DNA of 32,716 nucleotides from the NCBI RefSeq assembly GCF_030693485.1, contig NZ_JAUYAN010000338.1, forward strand, positions 1 to 32,716, read 5' to 3'. Position 1 is the stretch's first letter. Every line of letters starts with the position of its first letter. Below, piece by piece: positions 7,657 to 16,119 of this stretch. A program made the translations under genes and the position numbers. The notes beneath the pieces are model-generated. The model worked only from the letters and a program-made list of their open reading frames with translations, searched no databases and was not told the origin of the DNA. Source of the DNA: Bradyrhizobium sp. (GTDB taxonomy: Bacteria; Pseudomonadota; Alphaproteobacteria; Rhizobiales; Xanthobacteraceae).

Positions 7657-8568
7657 ATGCCCCAATTCAACGACACCGAACTGACCGCCGCCGTCATCAA
7701 GAGTTTCGAGGAGACGCCGGACCCGCGGGTCAAATTCCTGATGGAAGAACTGGTGAAGTCGCTGCACGAATACGTGCGCAAGACCGATCTCAGTTTCGAC
7801 GAATGGGGCTACGCGATCGATTTCCTGACCCGCACCGGCCAGAAATGCAGCACGAGCCGGCAGGAGTTCATCCTGCTGTCCGACGTGCTCGGGGTGTCGA
7901 TGCTGGTCGACGCCGTCAACCATCGCGAGCGCGAGGGCGCGACCGAGACCACGGTGCTGGGGCCGTTCTATGTCGGTGAACACAAGCCGATGCCGCACGG
8001 CACCGATGTCTCCCCTGATCTCCAGGGCGAACGGATGTTCGTGCAGAGCCGTGTCACCGACCTCAAGGGCAAGCCGCTGGCGGGCGTTCCGGTCGATATC
8101 TGGCACGCCGACGATGACGGCTTTTACGATTCGCAAAAGCCTGATTACGAGACCCAGGGCCCGTCATCGCGGGCGCGCTTCATCACCGACGCCGACGGCC
8201 GGTTTTTCTTCCGCACCATCCTGCCGTGCAGCTATCCGATCCCGACCGACGGCCCGGTCGGGGAAATGATCCTGCAGACCCGCCGCCATCCGATGCGGCC
8301 GGCGCATGTGCATTTCCTGGTCGATGCGCCCGGCTATGAGCCCTTGGTCACCCACGTCTTCATCGAGGGCGACAAATATCTCGATACCGACGTGGTGTTC
8401 GGGGTGAAGGACGAACTGGTCGCCAGAATCGAAAAGCGCGGCGATGCGCTGATGCCGGACGGCAAGCCGGCGCCCGCGCCATGGCATCTGATGACCTATG
8501 AGTTTCGCATGAAACCGGGCAAGGGAACGGCGCCAAAGCCGATGCTGGCGGTGGCCGAAGACGCCTGA
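7657..8568 (+). CDS. Intradiol ring-cleavage dioxygenase (hydroxyquinol/catechol 1,2-dioxygenase type)
   Basis: A 303-residue protein with the N-terminal dimerisation domain (about 20-100) and the intradiol catalytic domain. The Fe(III) ligands are visible: Tyr157 (DIWHADDDGFYD), Tyr193 (PCSYPIP), and His217 and His219 (RPAHVHF). It should open catechol- or hydroxyquinol-type rings between the two hydroxyls to a muconate or maleylacetate in the 3-oxoadipate route. Overall length and the GPFYVGEHKPMPHG segment fit hydroxyquinol 1,2-dioxygenases best, but substrate cannot be fixed from sequence. No maleylacetate reductase is adjacent. The ATG at 7657 is taken because homologues begin near this point; an upstream in-frame ATG at 7486 overlaps the divergent gene. 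Confidence 0.9.
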   Translation: MPQFNDTELTAAVIKSFEETPDPRVKFLMEELVKSLHEYVRKTDLSFDEWGYAIDFLTRTGQKCSTSRQEFILLSDVLGVSMLVDAVNHREREGATETTVLGPFYVGEHKPMPHGTDVSPDLQGERMFVQSRVTDLKGKPLAGVPVDIWHADDDGFYDSQKPDYETQGPSSRARFITDADGRFFFRTILPCSYPIPTDGPVGEMILQTRRHPMRPAHVHFLVDAPGYEPLVTHVFIEGDKYLDTDVVFGVKDELVARIEKRGDALMPDGKPAPAPWHLMTYEFRMKPGKGTAPKPMLAVAEDA

Positions 8569-8599
8569 AAATAACCCGGCCAAGTGCCTGCTTATTTAT

Positions 8600-8612
8600 T
8601 GTGCGGCGCACA
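8600..8612. repeat. Short dyad upstream of the nitrate operon
   Basis: Perfect inverted repeat TGTGC-GGC-GCACA in the 318-bp gap between the dioxygenase and nrtA. It could be a protein-binding site for either gene; nothing identifies the protein. Confidence 0.35.
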
Positions 8613-8653
8613 CGTATTGGGCCCAACGCGAACTTTCGATGCAATATCGGGCA

Positions 8654-8670
8654 TGCATATAAATCATGCA
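8654..8670. promoter_or_regulatory. NtrC-box-like dyad upstream of nrtA
   Basis: TGCAT-N7-ATGCA, a perfect 17-bp dyad. The NtrC consensus is TGCAC-N7-GTGCA, so the site has the same size and differs by one symmetric base per half. It lies about 47-63 bp upstream of a sigma-54-like element, in an AT-rich patch that contrasts with the surrounding GC-rich DNA. Confidence 0.5.
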
Positions 8671-8716
8671 ATTAGTCTAACTATATAAAAACATACACTT
8701 TTTATAGCTGAGCGGC

Positions 8717-8733
8717 TTGGCACAAAGCTTGAA
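8717..8733 (+). promoter_or_regulatory. Sigma-54 (-24/-12) promoter candidate for nrtABC-nasA
   Basis: TTGGCAC (8717-8723), then TTGAA (8729-8733). The GG and the -12 dinucleotide are spaced as in sigma-54 promoters (consensus TGGCAC-N5-TTGCA); the -12 element reads GA instead of GC, a weakening mismatch. With an NtrC-like dyad upstream and nitrate uptake genes downstream the assignment is reasonable. The predicted start of transcription is near 8744. Confidence 0.45.
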
Positions 8734-8744
8734 TAGCTTGTGAC

Positions 8745-8814
8745 GACGCCATTGATGCCGTCCCTCGAGACCAATCATCCGAATTGTGAAACCGCCAGAC
8801 CGGGGCCTCCCCGG
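8745..8814 (+). promoter_or_regulatory. Structured leader of nrtA, possible NasT/ANTAR target
   Basis: First hairpin: GACGCC (8745-8750) pairs with GCCGTC (8757-8762), one C-C mismatch, around the hexaloop ATTGAT, which has A at position 1 and G at 4 as in ANTAR-protein RNA targets. Next, CAAT/ATTG (8772-8786) could form a small stem, but its loop is seven bases and lacks the pattern. Then CCGGGG (8800-8805) pairs with CCCCGG (8809-8814); no T run follows. NasT antitermination of nrt leaders is known in related bacteria; here the fit is partial. Confidence 0.3.
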
Positions 8815-8886
8815 AGCGCGCCTCCATGCGCTGACTGCGGTGACACCGGACGGACGGCCTAACCGACGCAAAGGACGCCAGCGCCC

Positions 8887-10203
8887 ATGACGAAGCCTAC
8901 CGACCAAACCTCCCGCCACGGCGTCAGCCGCCGTCAGCTCCTGAAAGCATCAGCGGGAACGGCAGCCCTGCTCGCCGCCGCCAGGCTGAATCTGCCCGCC
9001 GGCGCCTTCGCGCAGGGCGCGGGTCCGGAAGTGAAGGGCGCCAAGCTCGGCTTCATCGCGCTCAGCGATGCCGGTCCGCTGTTCGTGGCCAAGGACAAGG
9101 GCCTGTTCGCCAAGCACGGTATGCCCGACGTCGAGGTGCTGAAGCAGGCCTCGTGGGGCACCACCCGCGACAACCTCGTGCTCGGTTCGGAAGGCAACGG
9201 CATCGACGGCGCGCATATCCTGACGCCGATGCCCTACCTGATCTCCTCCGGCAAGGTGACGCAGAACAATCAACCGACACCGATGTACATCTTGGCGCGG
9301 CTCAATCTCGATGCTCAGTGCATTTCGGTCGCCAACGAATACGCCGACCTCAAGGTCGGAATCGACGTCAAGGCGTTCAAGGAAGCGCTGGAAAAGAAGA
9401 AGGCCGCCGGTAAATCGGTCAAGGCGGCGATGACGTTCCCGGGCGGCACCCACGATCTGTGGCTGCGCTACTGGCTCGCTGCCGGCGGCATCGACCCCGA
9501 CAAGGACGTTGAAACCATTACGGTGCCGCCGCCGCAGATGGTCGCCAACATGAAGGTCGGCACCATGGACTGCTTCTGCGTCGGCGAGCCATGGCCGGGC
9601 CAGCTCGTGCACCAGAAGATCGGCTACACCGCCGTCAACACTGGCGAGATCTGGAACAAGCATCCGGAAAAATCCCTCGCGATGCGCTCGGCCTGGGTCG
9701 ACAAGAACCCGAACGCCGCGAAAGCCATCACCATGGCGGTGCTGGAAGCCCAGCAGTGGGCCGACAAGGCCGAAAACAAGGAAGAACTCGCGACCATCAT
9801 GGGCAAGCGGCAGTGGATCAATTGTCCGGTCGAGGACATTCTCGATCGCGCCAGGGGCAAGTTCGACTACGGCACCGGAAAGGTGGTCGAGAACTCACCG
9901 CATATCATGAAGTACTGGCGCGATTTCGCCTCCTATCCGTTCCAGAGTCACGATCTCTGGTTCATGACCGAGGACATCCGCTGGGGCAAATTCGAGCCCG
10001 GCTTCGATTCGAAGGCGCTGATCGCCAAGGTCAACCGCGAGGATATCTGGCGCGATGCCGCCAAGGCGCTCGGCGTCGCCGCTGCCGACATCCCGGCCAC
10101 GAAGTCGCGCGGCAAGGAGACCTTCTTCGACGGCAAGGTGTTCGATCCGGAGAATCCGGCGGTGTACCTGAAGTCCCTGTCCTTCACGGGTGTCGTGGTC
10201 TGA
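8887..10203 (+). CDS. nrtA: Nitrate ABC transporter substrate-binding protein NrtA
   Basis: A 438-residue periplasmic binding protein of the NrtA/CmpA family. The N-terminus carries a twin-arginine signal (VSRRQLLKASAG followed by an alanine-rich hydrophobic stretch, cleavage near AFAQG). Family landmarks include KLGFIALSDAGPLFVAKDKGLFAKHG, the MTFPGGTHDLWLRYWLAAGGI segment and the DCFCVGEPW block that lines the anion site. It binds nitrate (possibly nitrite) and delivers it to NrtB/NrtC. AAGGA lies 11 nt before the ATG. It is the first gene of an operon nrtA-nrtB-nrtC-FAD oxidoreductase-nasA; a long leader with sigma-54/NtrC-like signals precedes it. Confidence 0.92.
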   Translation: MTKPTDQTSRHGVSRRQLLKASAGTAALLAAARLNLPAGAFAQGAGPEVKGAKLGFIALSDAGPLFVAKDKGLFAKHGMPDVEVLKQASWGTTRDNLVLGSEGNGIDGAHILTPMPYLISSGKVTQNNQPTPMYILARLNLDAQCISVANEYADLKVGIDVKAFKEALEKKKAAGKSVKAAMTFPGGTHDLWLRYWLAAGGIDPDKDVETITVPPPQMVANMKVGTMDCFCVGEPWPGQLVHQKIGYTAVNTGEIWNKHPEKSLAMRSAWVDKNPNAAKAITMAVLEAQQWADKAENKEELATIMGKRQWINCPVEDILDRARGKFDYGTGKVVENSPHIMKYWRDFASYPFQSHDLWFMTEDIRWGKFEPGFDSKALIAKVNREDIWRDAAKALGVAAADIPATKSRGKETFFDGKVFDPENPAVYLKSLSFTGVVV

Positions 10204-10211
10204 TCCTGGGG

Positions 10212-10235
10212 GGGCCGCACGCTTGCGTGCGGCCC
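10212..10235 (+). terminator. Intercistronic hairpin between nrtA and nrtB
   Basis: GGGCCGCACGC (10212-10222) is followed by TT and its perfect complement GCGTGCGGCCC (10225-10235). No T run follows, so this is more likely a 3' stabiliser of the nrtA message or partial terminator, giving more binding protein than permease, than a full stop. Confidence 0.6.
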
Positions 10236-10263
10236 GCCCATCCAACATGGAGAAACACTCCCG

Positions 10264-11172
10264 ATGAATATGCATGCCCTGAAGACCGAACCCGATGCGG
10301 CGGTGGAAGCGGTGGTCGTTGCGACCGCCGCGGCGCCGGTTGTCGCATTGACGCCGAAGCGCGCGCCGCGCGCCGAGAAATACGCCAAGATGGCCAAGGA
10401 GACCGCGGTGCGTGTGGTGCCGCCGCTGATCGTGCTGGCGCTCGGCATGCTGTTCTGGGAGCTGGTCTGCCAGCGCGCCGGCTCGACGCTGCCACCGCCC
10501 TCGCGAGTCTTCAAGGAAACCAAGGAACTGATTTTCGATCCGTTCTTCGACCGCGGCGGCATCGACAAGGGCCTGTTCTGGCACATGTCGGCCAGCCTGC
10601 AGCGCGTCGCGCTCGGCTATTCGCTGGCGGCGGTCGCCGGCATCGCGCTCGGCACCCTGGTCGGCCAGTCGGTCTGGGCGATGCGCGGGCTCGATCCGAT
10701 CTTCCAGGTGCTGCGCACCATTCCGCCGCTGGCCTGGCTGCCGCTGTCGCTGGCCGCATTCCGCGACGGCCAGCCATCGGCGATCTTCGTGATCTTCATC
10801 ACCTCGATCTGGCCGATCATCATCAACACCGCGGTTGGCATCCGCAACATTCCGCAGGATTACCGCAACGTCGCAGCCGTCGTTCAGCTCAACCCGCTGG
10901 AGTTCTTCTGGAAGATCATGATCCCGGCGGCGGCGCCCTACATCTTCACCGGCCTGCGCATCGGCATCGGCCTGTCCTGGCTCGCCATCGTGGCGGCGGA
11001 AATGCTGATCGGCGGCGTCGGCATCGGCTTCTTCATCTGGGATGCCTGGAACTCGTCGCACATCAGCGAAATCATCCTCGCGCTGTTCTACGTCGGCATC
11101 ATCGGGTTCGTGCTCGATCGCATCATTGCGGGCATGGCGCAGATCGTCACCCGCGGCACCGCGCTGAACTGA
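10264..11172 (+). CDS. nrtB: Nitrate ABC transporter permease NrtB
   Basis: A 302-residue inner-membrane permease of the SsuC/NrtB (BPD_transp_1) family. A ~60-residue cytoplasmic, alanine-rich N-terminal extension is followed by about six membrane spans. The EAA-like coupling loop is around residues 195-220 (YRNVAAVVQLNPLEFFWKIM then IPAAAPYIFTGLRIGIGLSW), which contacts the ATPase. GGAG is about 12 nt before the ATG. It lies 60 nt after nrtA and 6 nt before nrtC. Confidence 0.92.
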   Translation: MNMHALKTEPDAAVEAVVVATAAAPVVALTPKRAPRAEKYAKMAKETAVRVVPPLIVLALGMLFWELVCQRAGSTLPPPSRVFKETKELIFDPFFDRGGIDKGLFWHMSASLQRVALGYSLAAVAGIALGTLVGQSVWAMRGLDPIFQVLRTIPPLAWLPLSLAAFRDGQPSAIFVIFITSIWPIIINTAVGIRNIPQDYRNVAAVVQLNPLEFFWKIMIPAAAPYIFTGLRIGIGLSWLAIVAAEMLIGGVGIGFFIWDAWNSSHISEIILALFYVGIIGFVLDRIIAGMAQIVTRGTALN

Positions 11173-11178
11173 AGGAAC

Positions 11179-11979
11179 ATGTCCATGCACCCCTATCTGA
11201 AGCTCGACCACATCGATAAGGTCTTCACCCGCGGCAACGCCTCGACCGAGGTGTTGAAGGACATCAACCTGACGATCGACAAGGGCGAGTACGTCTCGAT
11301 CATCGGACACTCCGGCTGCGGCAAGTCCACGCTGCTCAACATCGTCGCCGGCCTCACCACGACGACGATGGGCTGCGTGCTGCTGGAAAACCGTGAGGTT
11401 AACTCGCCGGGTCCGGATCGCGCGGTGGTGTTCCAGAACCACAGCCTGCTGCCCTGGCTGACGGTCTACGAAAACGTCCGGCTCGGCGTCGACAAGGTGT
11501 TCGCATCGGGCAAGACCCGTGGGGAGCGTGACGCCTGGACCATGCACAATCTCAATCTGGTGCAGATGGCGCATGCCAGGGACAAGCGTCCCTCGGAGAT
11601 CTCCGGCGGCATGAAGCAGCGCGTCGGCATCGCCCGCGCGCTGGCGATGGAGCCGAAAGTGCTGCTGCTGGACGAGCCGTTCGGCGCGCTGGACGCACTG
11701 ACCCGCGCCCATCTGCAGGATTCGGTGATGGCGCTGCATCAGAAGCTCGGCAACACCATCCTGATGATCACCCACGACGTTGACGAGGCGGTGCTGCTGT
11801 CGGATCGCATCGTGATGATGACCAACGGGCCGAGCGCACGAATCGGCGAAGTGCTCGATGTGCCGCTGGCGCGCCCGCGCAAGCGGCTCGAACTCGCCAC
11901 CAACGCCGGCTACCTGAAATGTCGCCAGCGCGTGCTCGAATTCCTCTATGAGCGGCATCGCTTTGTCGAGGCGGCTTGA
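11179..11979 (+). CDS. nrtC: Nitrate ABC transporter ATP-binding protein NrtC/NrtD type
   Basis: A 266-residue ABC ATPase. Walker A is GHSGCGKST (about 43-51), the Q-loop is VFQNHSLLPW, the signature is SEISGGMKQRVGIARAL, Walker B is VLLLDEPFGALD, and the switch histidine is in ITHDVDEAV. The short form without the C-terminal NrtA-like regulatory domain corresponds to NrtD or to the single ATPase of proteobacterial nrtABC operons. A good Shine-Dalgarno (AAGGA) precedes the ATG. The transporter energises nitrate uptake for the reductase encoded two genes further on. Confidence 0.92.
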   Translation: MSMHPYLKLDHIDKVFTRGNASTEVLKDINLTIDKGEYVSIIGHSGCGKSTLLNIVAGLTTTTMGCVLLENREVNSPGPDRAVVFQNHSLLPWLTVYENVRLGVDKVFASGKTRGERDAWTMHNLNLVQMAHARDKRPSEISGGMKQRVGIARALAMEPKVLLLDEPFGALDALTRAHLQDSVMALHQKLGNTILMITHDVDEAVLLSDRIVMMTNGPSARIGEVLDVPLARPRKRLELATNAGYLKCRQRVLEFLYERHRFVEAA

Positions 11980-12025
11980 TTCACAGGCATACGGCCGCGC
12001 GCAAGCCGCGGAGCAAGGACACGAT

Positions 12026-13243
12026 GTGAGCGAACCTCTTGTGATCGTCGGCAATGGAATGGCGGCGGCGCGTCTGGTTGATGAGCTGTCGAAAGCAGCC
12101 CTTGGGCGTTATGCCATCGCGGTGATCGGAGAGGAGCCGCGTCTTGCCTATAACCGCGTGTTGCTGTCGTCGGTGCTGGCGGGCGAGACCGCCTCGCATG
12201 ACATCGAATTGCAGCCGGCGTCGTGGTGGCGTGACCGCGGTGTTACGCTGAAATACGGCTGCGTCGCCACCGAGATCGACGTCGGCCGCCGCGAACTCAA
12301 GATCGAGAATGACGAGAGCATGTCGTTTTCGAAGCTTGTGCTCGCCACCGGCTCGACGCCGCTGCGGCTCAACGTGCCGGGCGCCGACCTCGCCGGCGTG
12401 CATACGTTCCGCGACAGCCGCGACGTCGATCTGCTGCTGACGCTGGCGGCGCAGAAGAAGCGCGTGGTCGTGATCGGCGGCGGATTGCTCGGGCTGGAAG
12501 CGGCGTATGGCCTCGCCAAGGCCGGTGCGCCGGTCACCCTGGTGCACCTGATGGACCGGCTGATGGAGCGACAGCTCGATGCGCCTGCGGCCGGACTCCT
12601 GAAATCGCTGGTCGAGCTCAAGGGCATCAAGATCCTGCTCAATGCCAATACCGCGCGCTTCCACGGCGAGACTTGCGTCGAGGGCGTCGAACTCACCGAC
12701 GGCCGCCGGATCGATGCTGACGCGGTGATCTTCGCAGCCGGTATCCGGCCCAGCACCGCGCTGGCGAAGGAAGCCGGCATTGCCGTCAATCGCGGCATCA
12801 TGGTCGACGATGTCATGCAGACCGGTGCGCCCGACATTTTTGCGCTCGGCGAATGCGCCGAGCATCGTGGCATCTGCTACGGACTGGTCGATCCGGCCTA
12901 TGAGCAGGCGCGCGTGCTGGCTCGGCATCTGGCGGGCAGACCAGCGAACTATAGTGGCAGCGTGGTCGCGACCAATCTGAAGGTTTCCGGCGTCAGCGTA
13001 TTTTCGGCCGGCGATTTCATGGGCGCGGATGGCAGCGAGGCCATCGTGCTCAACGATATCAGGCACGGTACCTACAAGAAGCTGGTGATATCGGCAGGCC
13101 GGCTCACCGGCGCGGTGCTGGTCGGCGATGTCGCCGACGCGCTCTGGTACCTCGAATTGATCAGGGATCGCAAACCACTCGTGGGCATTCGCAGCCAGAT
13201 GATGTTCGGCCGCGCGCTCGCGCTGGCCTCGGAGGCGGCGTGA
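12026..13243 (+). CDS. FAD/NAD(P)H oxidoreductase, probable electron-transfer subunit of nitrate reductase
   Basis: A 405-residue pyridine nucleotide-disulphide oxidoreductase-type flavoprotein. The FAD-binding motif GNGMAAARL is at residues 9-17, the NAD(P)H-binding GGGLLGLEAA lies near residue 150, and the second FAD motif is ALGECAEH near residue 272. It resembles the N-terminal part of NirB and the NasB/NasC electron-transfer proteins; no Rieske or BFD iron-sulphur domain is seen, but NasA downstream carries a BFD-like domain that could receive the electrons. GTG at 12026 with AAGGA 8 nt upstream is preferred to the ATG at 11948, which would overlap nrtC by 32 nt. Confidence 0.85.
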   Translation: MSEPLVIVGNGMAAARLVDELSKAALGRYAIAVIGEEPRLAYNRVLLSSVLAGETASHDIELQPASWWRDRGVTLKYGCVATEIDVGRRELKIENDESMSFSKLVLATGSTPLRLNVPGADLAGVHTFRDSRDVDLLLTLAAQKKRVVVIGGGLLGLEAAYGLAKAGAPVTLVHLMDRLMERQLDAPAAGLLKSLVELKGIKILLNANTARFHGETCVEGVELTDGRRIDADAVIFAAGIRPSTALAKEAGIAVNRGIMVDDVMQTGAPDIFALGECAEHRGICYGLVDPAYEQARVLARHLAGRPANYSGSVVATNLKVSGVSVFSAGDFMGADGSEAIVLNDIRHGTYKKLVISAGRLTGAVLVGDVADALWYLELIRDRKPLVGIRSQMMFGRALALASEAA

Positions 13244-13256
13244 TCCGGTTGCCGAC

Positions 13257-15995
13257 ATGACCGCGGTCGATCCGCGGAGTTTATCGGGCCGCGCTTCGCG
13301 CGGACCCGCTGGTTCCACCCGCACGACCTGCGCCTATTGCGGCGTCGGCTGCGGCGTCGTGGCGACGCCCGACGGCAGCGGCGGTGCGGCGATCGCGGGC
13401 GATCCCGAGCATCCCGCCAATTTCGGCCGGCTGTGCTCGAAAGGCTCGGCGCTCGGCGAAACCCTTGATCTGACGGACCGGCTGCTGCATCCGATGATCC
13501 GCTGCAGCAAGGGCAGCATGGAGCAGGTGGCCTGGAGCGACGCGCTCGACCATGTCGCGCATCGCTTCGCGCATATCGTCAAGCGCGACGGCCCGGATGC
13601 GGTCGCGTTCTATCTGTCCGGCCAGCTTCTGACCGAGGACTATTACGTCGCCAACAAGCTGATGAAGGGATTTATCGGCAGCGCCAATGTCGATACCAAT
13701 TCGCGGCTGTGCATGGCGTCGTCGGTCGCCGGCCACCGCCGCGCCTTCGGCACCGACACCGTGCCCGGCTGCTATGACGATCTCGACCAGGCCGACCTGC
13801 TGGTGCTGGTCGGCTCCAACGCGGCGTGGTGCCATCCGGTGCTGTACCAGCGCATGCTCGCCAACAAGCAGAAGCGTGGCGCGCGCATCGTCGTGATCGA
13901 CCCGCGCCGGACCGATACAGCTGAAGATGCCGACCTGGTTCTGGGCCTGAAGCCCGGTACCGACACCGTGTTGTTCTCCGGGCTGCTGGCGCATCTGGCC
14001 GACAACGGCGCGCTGGATTCCGGCTACATCGAACGGCACACGTCAGGTTTCGGCGAGGCGCTGGCGCGGGCGCGGGTCATCGCCGGCAGCGCCGCTGCGA
14101 CCGCATTGGCGACCGGCCTTTCCGAACGCGACGTCGCGGATTTCTTCCGGCTGTTCGCCACCATGCCGCGCGTGGTGACGCTGTATTCGCAGGGCGTCAA
14201 CCAGTCGGCGCAGGGCACCGACAAGGTCAATGCCATCATCAATTGCCATCTCGCCACCGGGCGAATCGGCAAGCCGGGCGCGTCGCCGTTCTCGTTGACC
14301 GGTCAACCCAATGCGATGGGCGGACGCGAGGTCGGCGGTCTCGCCAACCAGCTCGCCGCCCATATGGGCTTCACGCCGCCCGACATCGATCGCGTGCGCC
14401 GGTTCTGGAAAGCGCCGCGCATCGCCACGCATGAGGGACTGAAGGCGGTCCAGATGTTCGAGGCGATCGCGCGCGGCGAGATCAAGGCGCTGTGGGTGAT
14501 GGGCACCAATCCCGCGGTGTCGCTGCCGGACGCCGACGCCGCCCGCGCCGCGCTGAAGAAGCTCGAGCTGTTCGTGGTCTCGGAGAATGTGCGTTCCAAC
14601 GACACGGTGAATGCGGGCGCGCATGTGCTGCTGCCGGCGCAGGCCTGGGGCGAGAAATCCGGCACGGTGACCAATTCGGAGCGCCGCATCTCGCGGCAGC
14701 GCGCGTTTCTCGACTCGCCCGGCGAGGCCAGGCCGGACTGGTGGATCGTTGCCGAAGTGGCAAAGCGCCTCGGCTTCGGCGCGGCGTTCGATTTCAACTC
14801 GGCGGCCGACGTGTTTCGCGAACATGCTGAGTTGTCGGCGTTCGAGAACACCGGCGGCCGCGATTTCGATATCGGCGCGCTGAAGTCGCTGACGGACGAG
14901 GCGTTCGACGCTCTCGCGCCGGTGCAGTGGCCGACGCGCCTGGACTCCAGCCAGCCGCAACGGCGGTTCTTTGCCGATGGCGGGTTTTTCACTGCCGATT
15001 TCAAGGCGCGCTTCATCGCACCGGAGATCCCGGCGCTGCGCAGCGTGACCTCGGCCGCCCGGCCGTTGCGGCTCAACACCGGCCGCATCCGGGATCAGTG
15101 GCACACCATGACCCGCAGTGGCCAGAGCCCGCGGCTGGGCCAGCATCTGCCGGAGCCGTTCGTCGAGGTTCATCCCGACGACGCGCTGAAATTCGGCGTG
15201 ACCGACGACAGTTTTGCGCGCGTCACCACCGATTACGGCCAATGCACGCTCAAGGTGGTCGTCAGCGAACGCCAGCAGCGCGGCATGCTGTTCGCGCCGA
15301 TCCACTGGAGCGAGGCCACCGCGACCGGTTCGCGGGTCGGCGCGCTGGTGGCGCCATTCACCGATGCGTTTTCCGGCCAGCCCGAGAACAAGGCGACGCC
15401 GGTGTCGATCGCACCCTGTGAATATGTGTTCCGGGGCTTTGCGCTGTCGCGCACGCCGCTGCTCTTGCCCGATCATGCCTGGTGGGCACATGTCGCGATT
15501 CCCGGCGGCCACGGTTATCTGCTCGCCGACAATGCGGATCTTGCGGGCTGGCAATCCTGGCTGCGCTCGGCGACATCGGATGATCTCGCCGAGTACAAGG
15601 ATTTCGGCGGCGGCGTTTACCGCGCCGCTTCCTTTGCCGCCGATCGGATCGAAGCCTGCCTGTTCATCGGGCCGGCGCAGGACGCCGGCGACTGGAACGT
15701 GATCAAGCAGCTGTTTGGCGCAGGCCCGCTCAACGACGACCAGCGCCGCATGCTGCTGTCGGGCAAATCGAGCGACGGCATGGCCAGCGCCGGGCCGATC
15801 GTCTGCGCCTGCTTCGGGGTCGGCCGCACCACGATCTGCGACGCCATCGCTGGCGGCGCGGGCACCGCCGCCGAGATCGGCGCGCAGCTGAAGGCCGGCA
15901 CCAATTGCGGCTCGTGCATCCCGGAGATGAAGCGGTTGATCGCGCAGGCGGGTGTGGTGGATTCGAAGCAACCTCAATTGGCGGTGGCTGGCTAG
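13257..15995 (+). CDS. nasA: Assimilatory nitrate reductase catalytic subunit
   Basis: A 912-residue molybdopterin oxidoreductase. The N-terminal [4Fe-4S] ligands are C25, C28, C32 (CAYCGVGC) and C60 (GRLCSKG). The molybdopterin domain follows with SRLCMASS, QGVNQSAQGTDKVNAIINCHLATGRIGKPGASPFSLTGQPNAMGGREVG-type blocks, and the dinucleotide-binding domain (TGRIRDQWHTMTRSG) lies near 620. The C-terminus carries a BFD-like [2Fe-2S] domain (CACFGVG ... NCGSC, about 845-890), typical of NasA/NarB-type enzymes. It reduces nitrate to nitrite in the cytoplasm; the flavoprotein 13 nt upstream is the likely electron donor. Nitrite reductase is not in the window. Confidence 0.94.
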   Translation: MTAVDPRSLSGRASRGPAGSTRTTCAYCGVGCGVVATPDGSGGAAIAGDPEHPANFGRLCSKGSALGETLDLTDRLLHPMIRCSKGSMEQVAWSDALDHVAHRFAHIVKRDGPDAVAFYLSGQLLTEDYYVANKLMKGFIGSANVDTNSRLCMASSVAGHRRAFGTDTVPGCYDDLDQADLLVLVGSNAAWCHPVLYQRMLANKQKRGARIVVIDPRRTDTAEDADLVLGLKPGTDTVLFSGLLAHLADNGALDSGYIERHTSGFGEALARARVIAGSAAATALATGLSERDVADFFRLFATMPRVVTLYSQGVNQSAQGTDKVNAIINCHLATGRIGKPGASPFSLTGQPNAMGGREVGGLANQLAAHMGFTPPDIDRVRRFWKAPRIATHEGLKAVQMFEAIARGEIKALWVMGTNPAVSLPDADAARAALKKLELFVVSENVRSNDTVNAGAHVLLPAQAWGEKSGTVTNSERRISRQRAFLDSPGEARPDWWIVAEVAKRLGFGAAFDFNSAADVFREHAELSAFENTGGRDFDIGALKSLTDEAFDALAPVQWPTRLDSSQPQRRFFADGGFFTADFKARFIAPEIPALRSVTSAARPLRLNTGRIRDQWHTMTRSGQSPRLGQHLPEPFVEVHPDDALKFGVTDDSFARVTTDYGQCTLKVVVSERQQRGMLFAPIHWSEATATGSRVGALVAPFTDAFSGQPENKATPVSIAPCEYVFRGFALSRTPLLLPDHAWWAHVAIPGGHGYLLADNADLAGWQSWLRSATSDDLAEYKDFGGGVYRAASFAADRIEACLFIGPAQDAGDWNVIKQLFGAGPLNDDQRRMLLSGKSSDGMASAGPIVCACFGVGRTTICDAIAGGAGTAAEIGAQLKAGTNCGSCIPEMKRLIAQAGVVDSKQPQLAVAG

Positions 15996-16119
15996 TCACC
16001 GAATTGTCGTCGTCCCGACCGGGTGATCCGTTACGCCGCCAGAGTGGTTCGACGAGGACTTCCGCATCCCGTTCGTCTAAGCTGAGACTCGCGCGGCTTC
16101 TTCGACGAATGGGGCGATC

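Noticed and set aside
8755..8862. Possible 35-codon upstream reading frame in the nrtA leader
   Set aside because: No Shine-Dalgarno and proline/cysteine composition without any recognisable pattern; its ATG lies within the candidate hairpin, so it is more likely a chance frame.
9895..12054. Very long minus-strand open frame (719 codons) across nrtA-nrtC
   Set aside because: It is antisense to well-conserved nrtABC genes, its product is low-complexity (Asp/His/Arg-rich) and resembles no family; long antisense frames are expected at this GC content.
14043..15977. Minus-strand open frame of 644 codons opposite nasA
   Set aside because: Shadow of the nasA reading frame; arginine/alanine-rich product without motifs.
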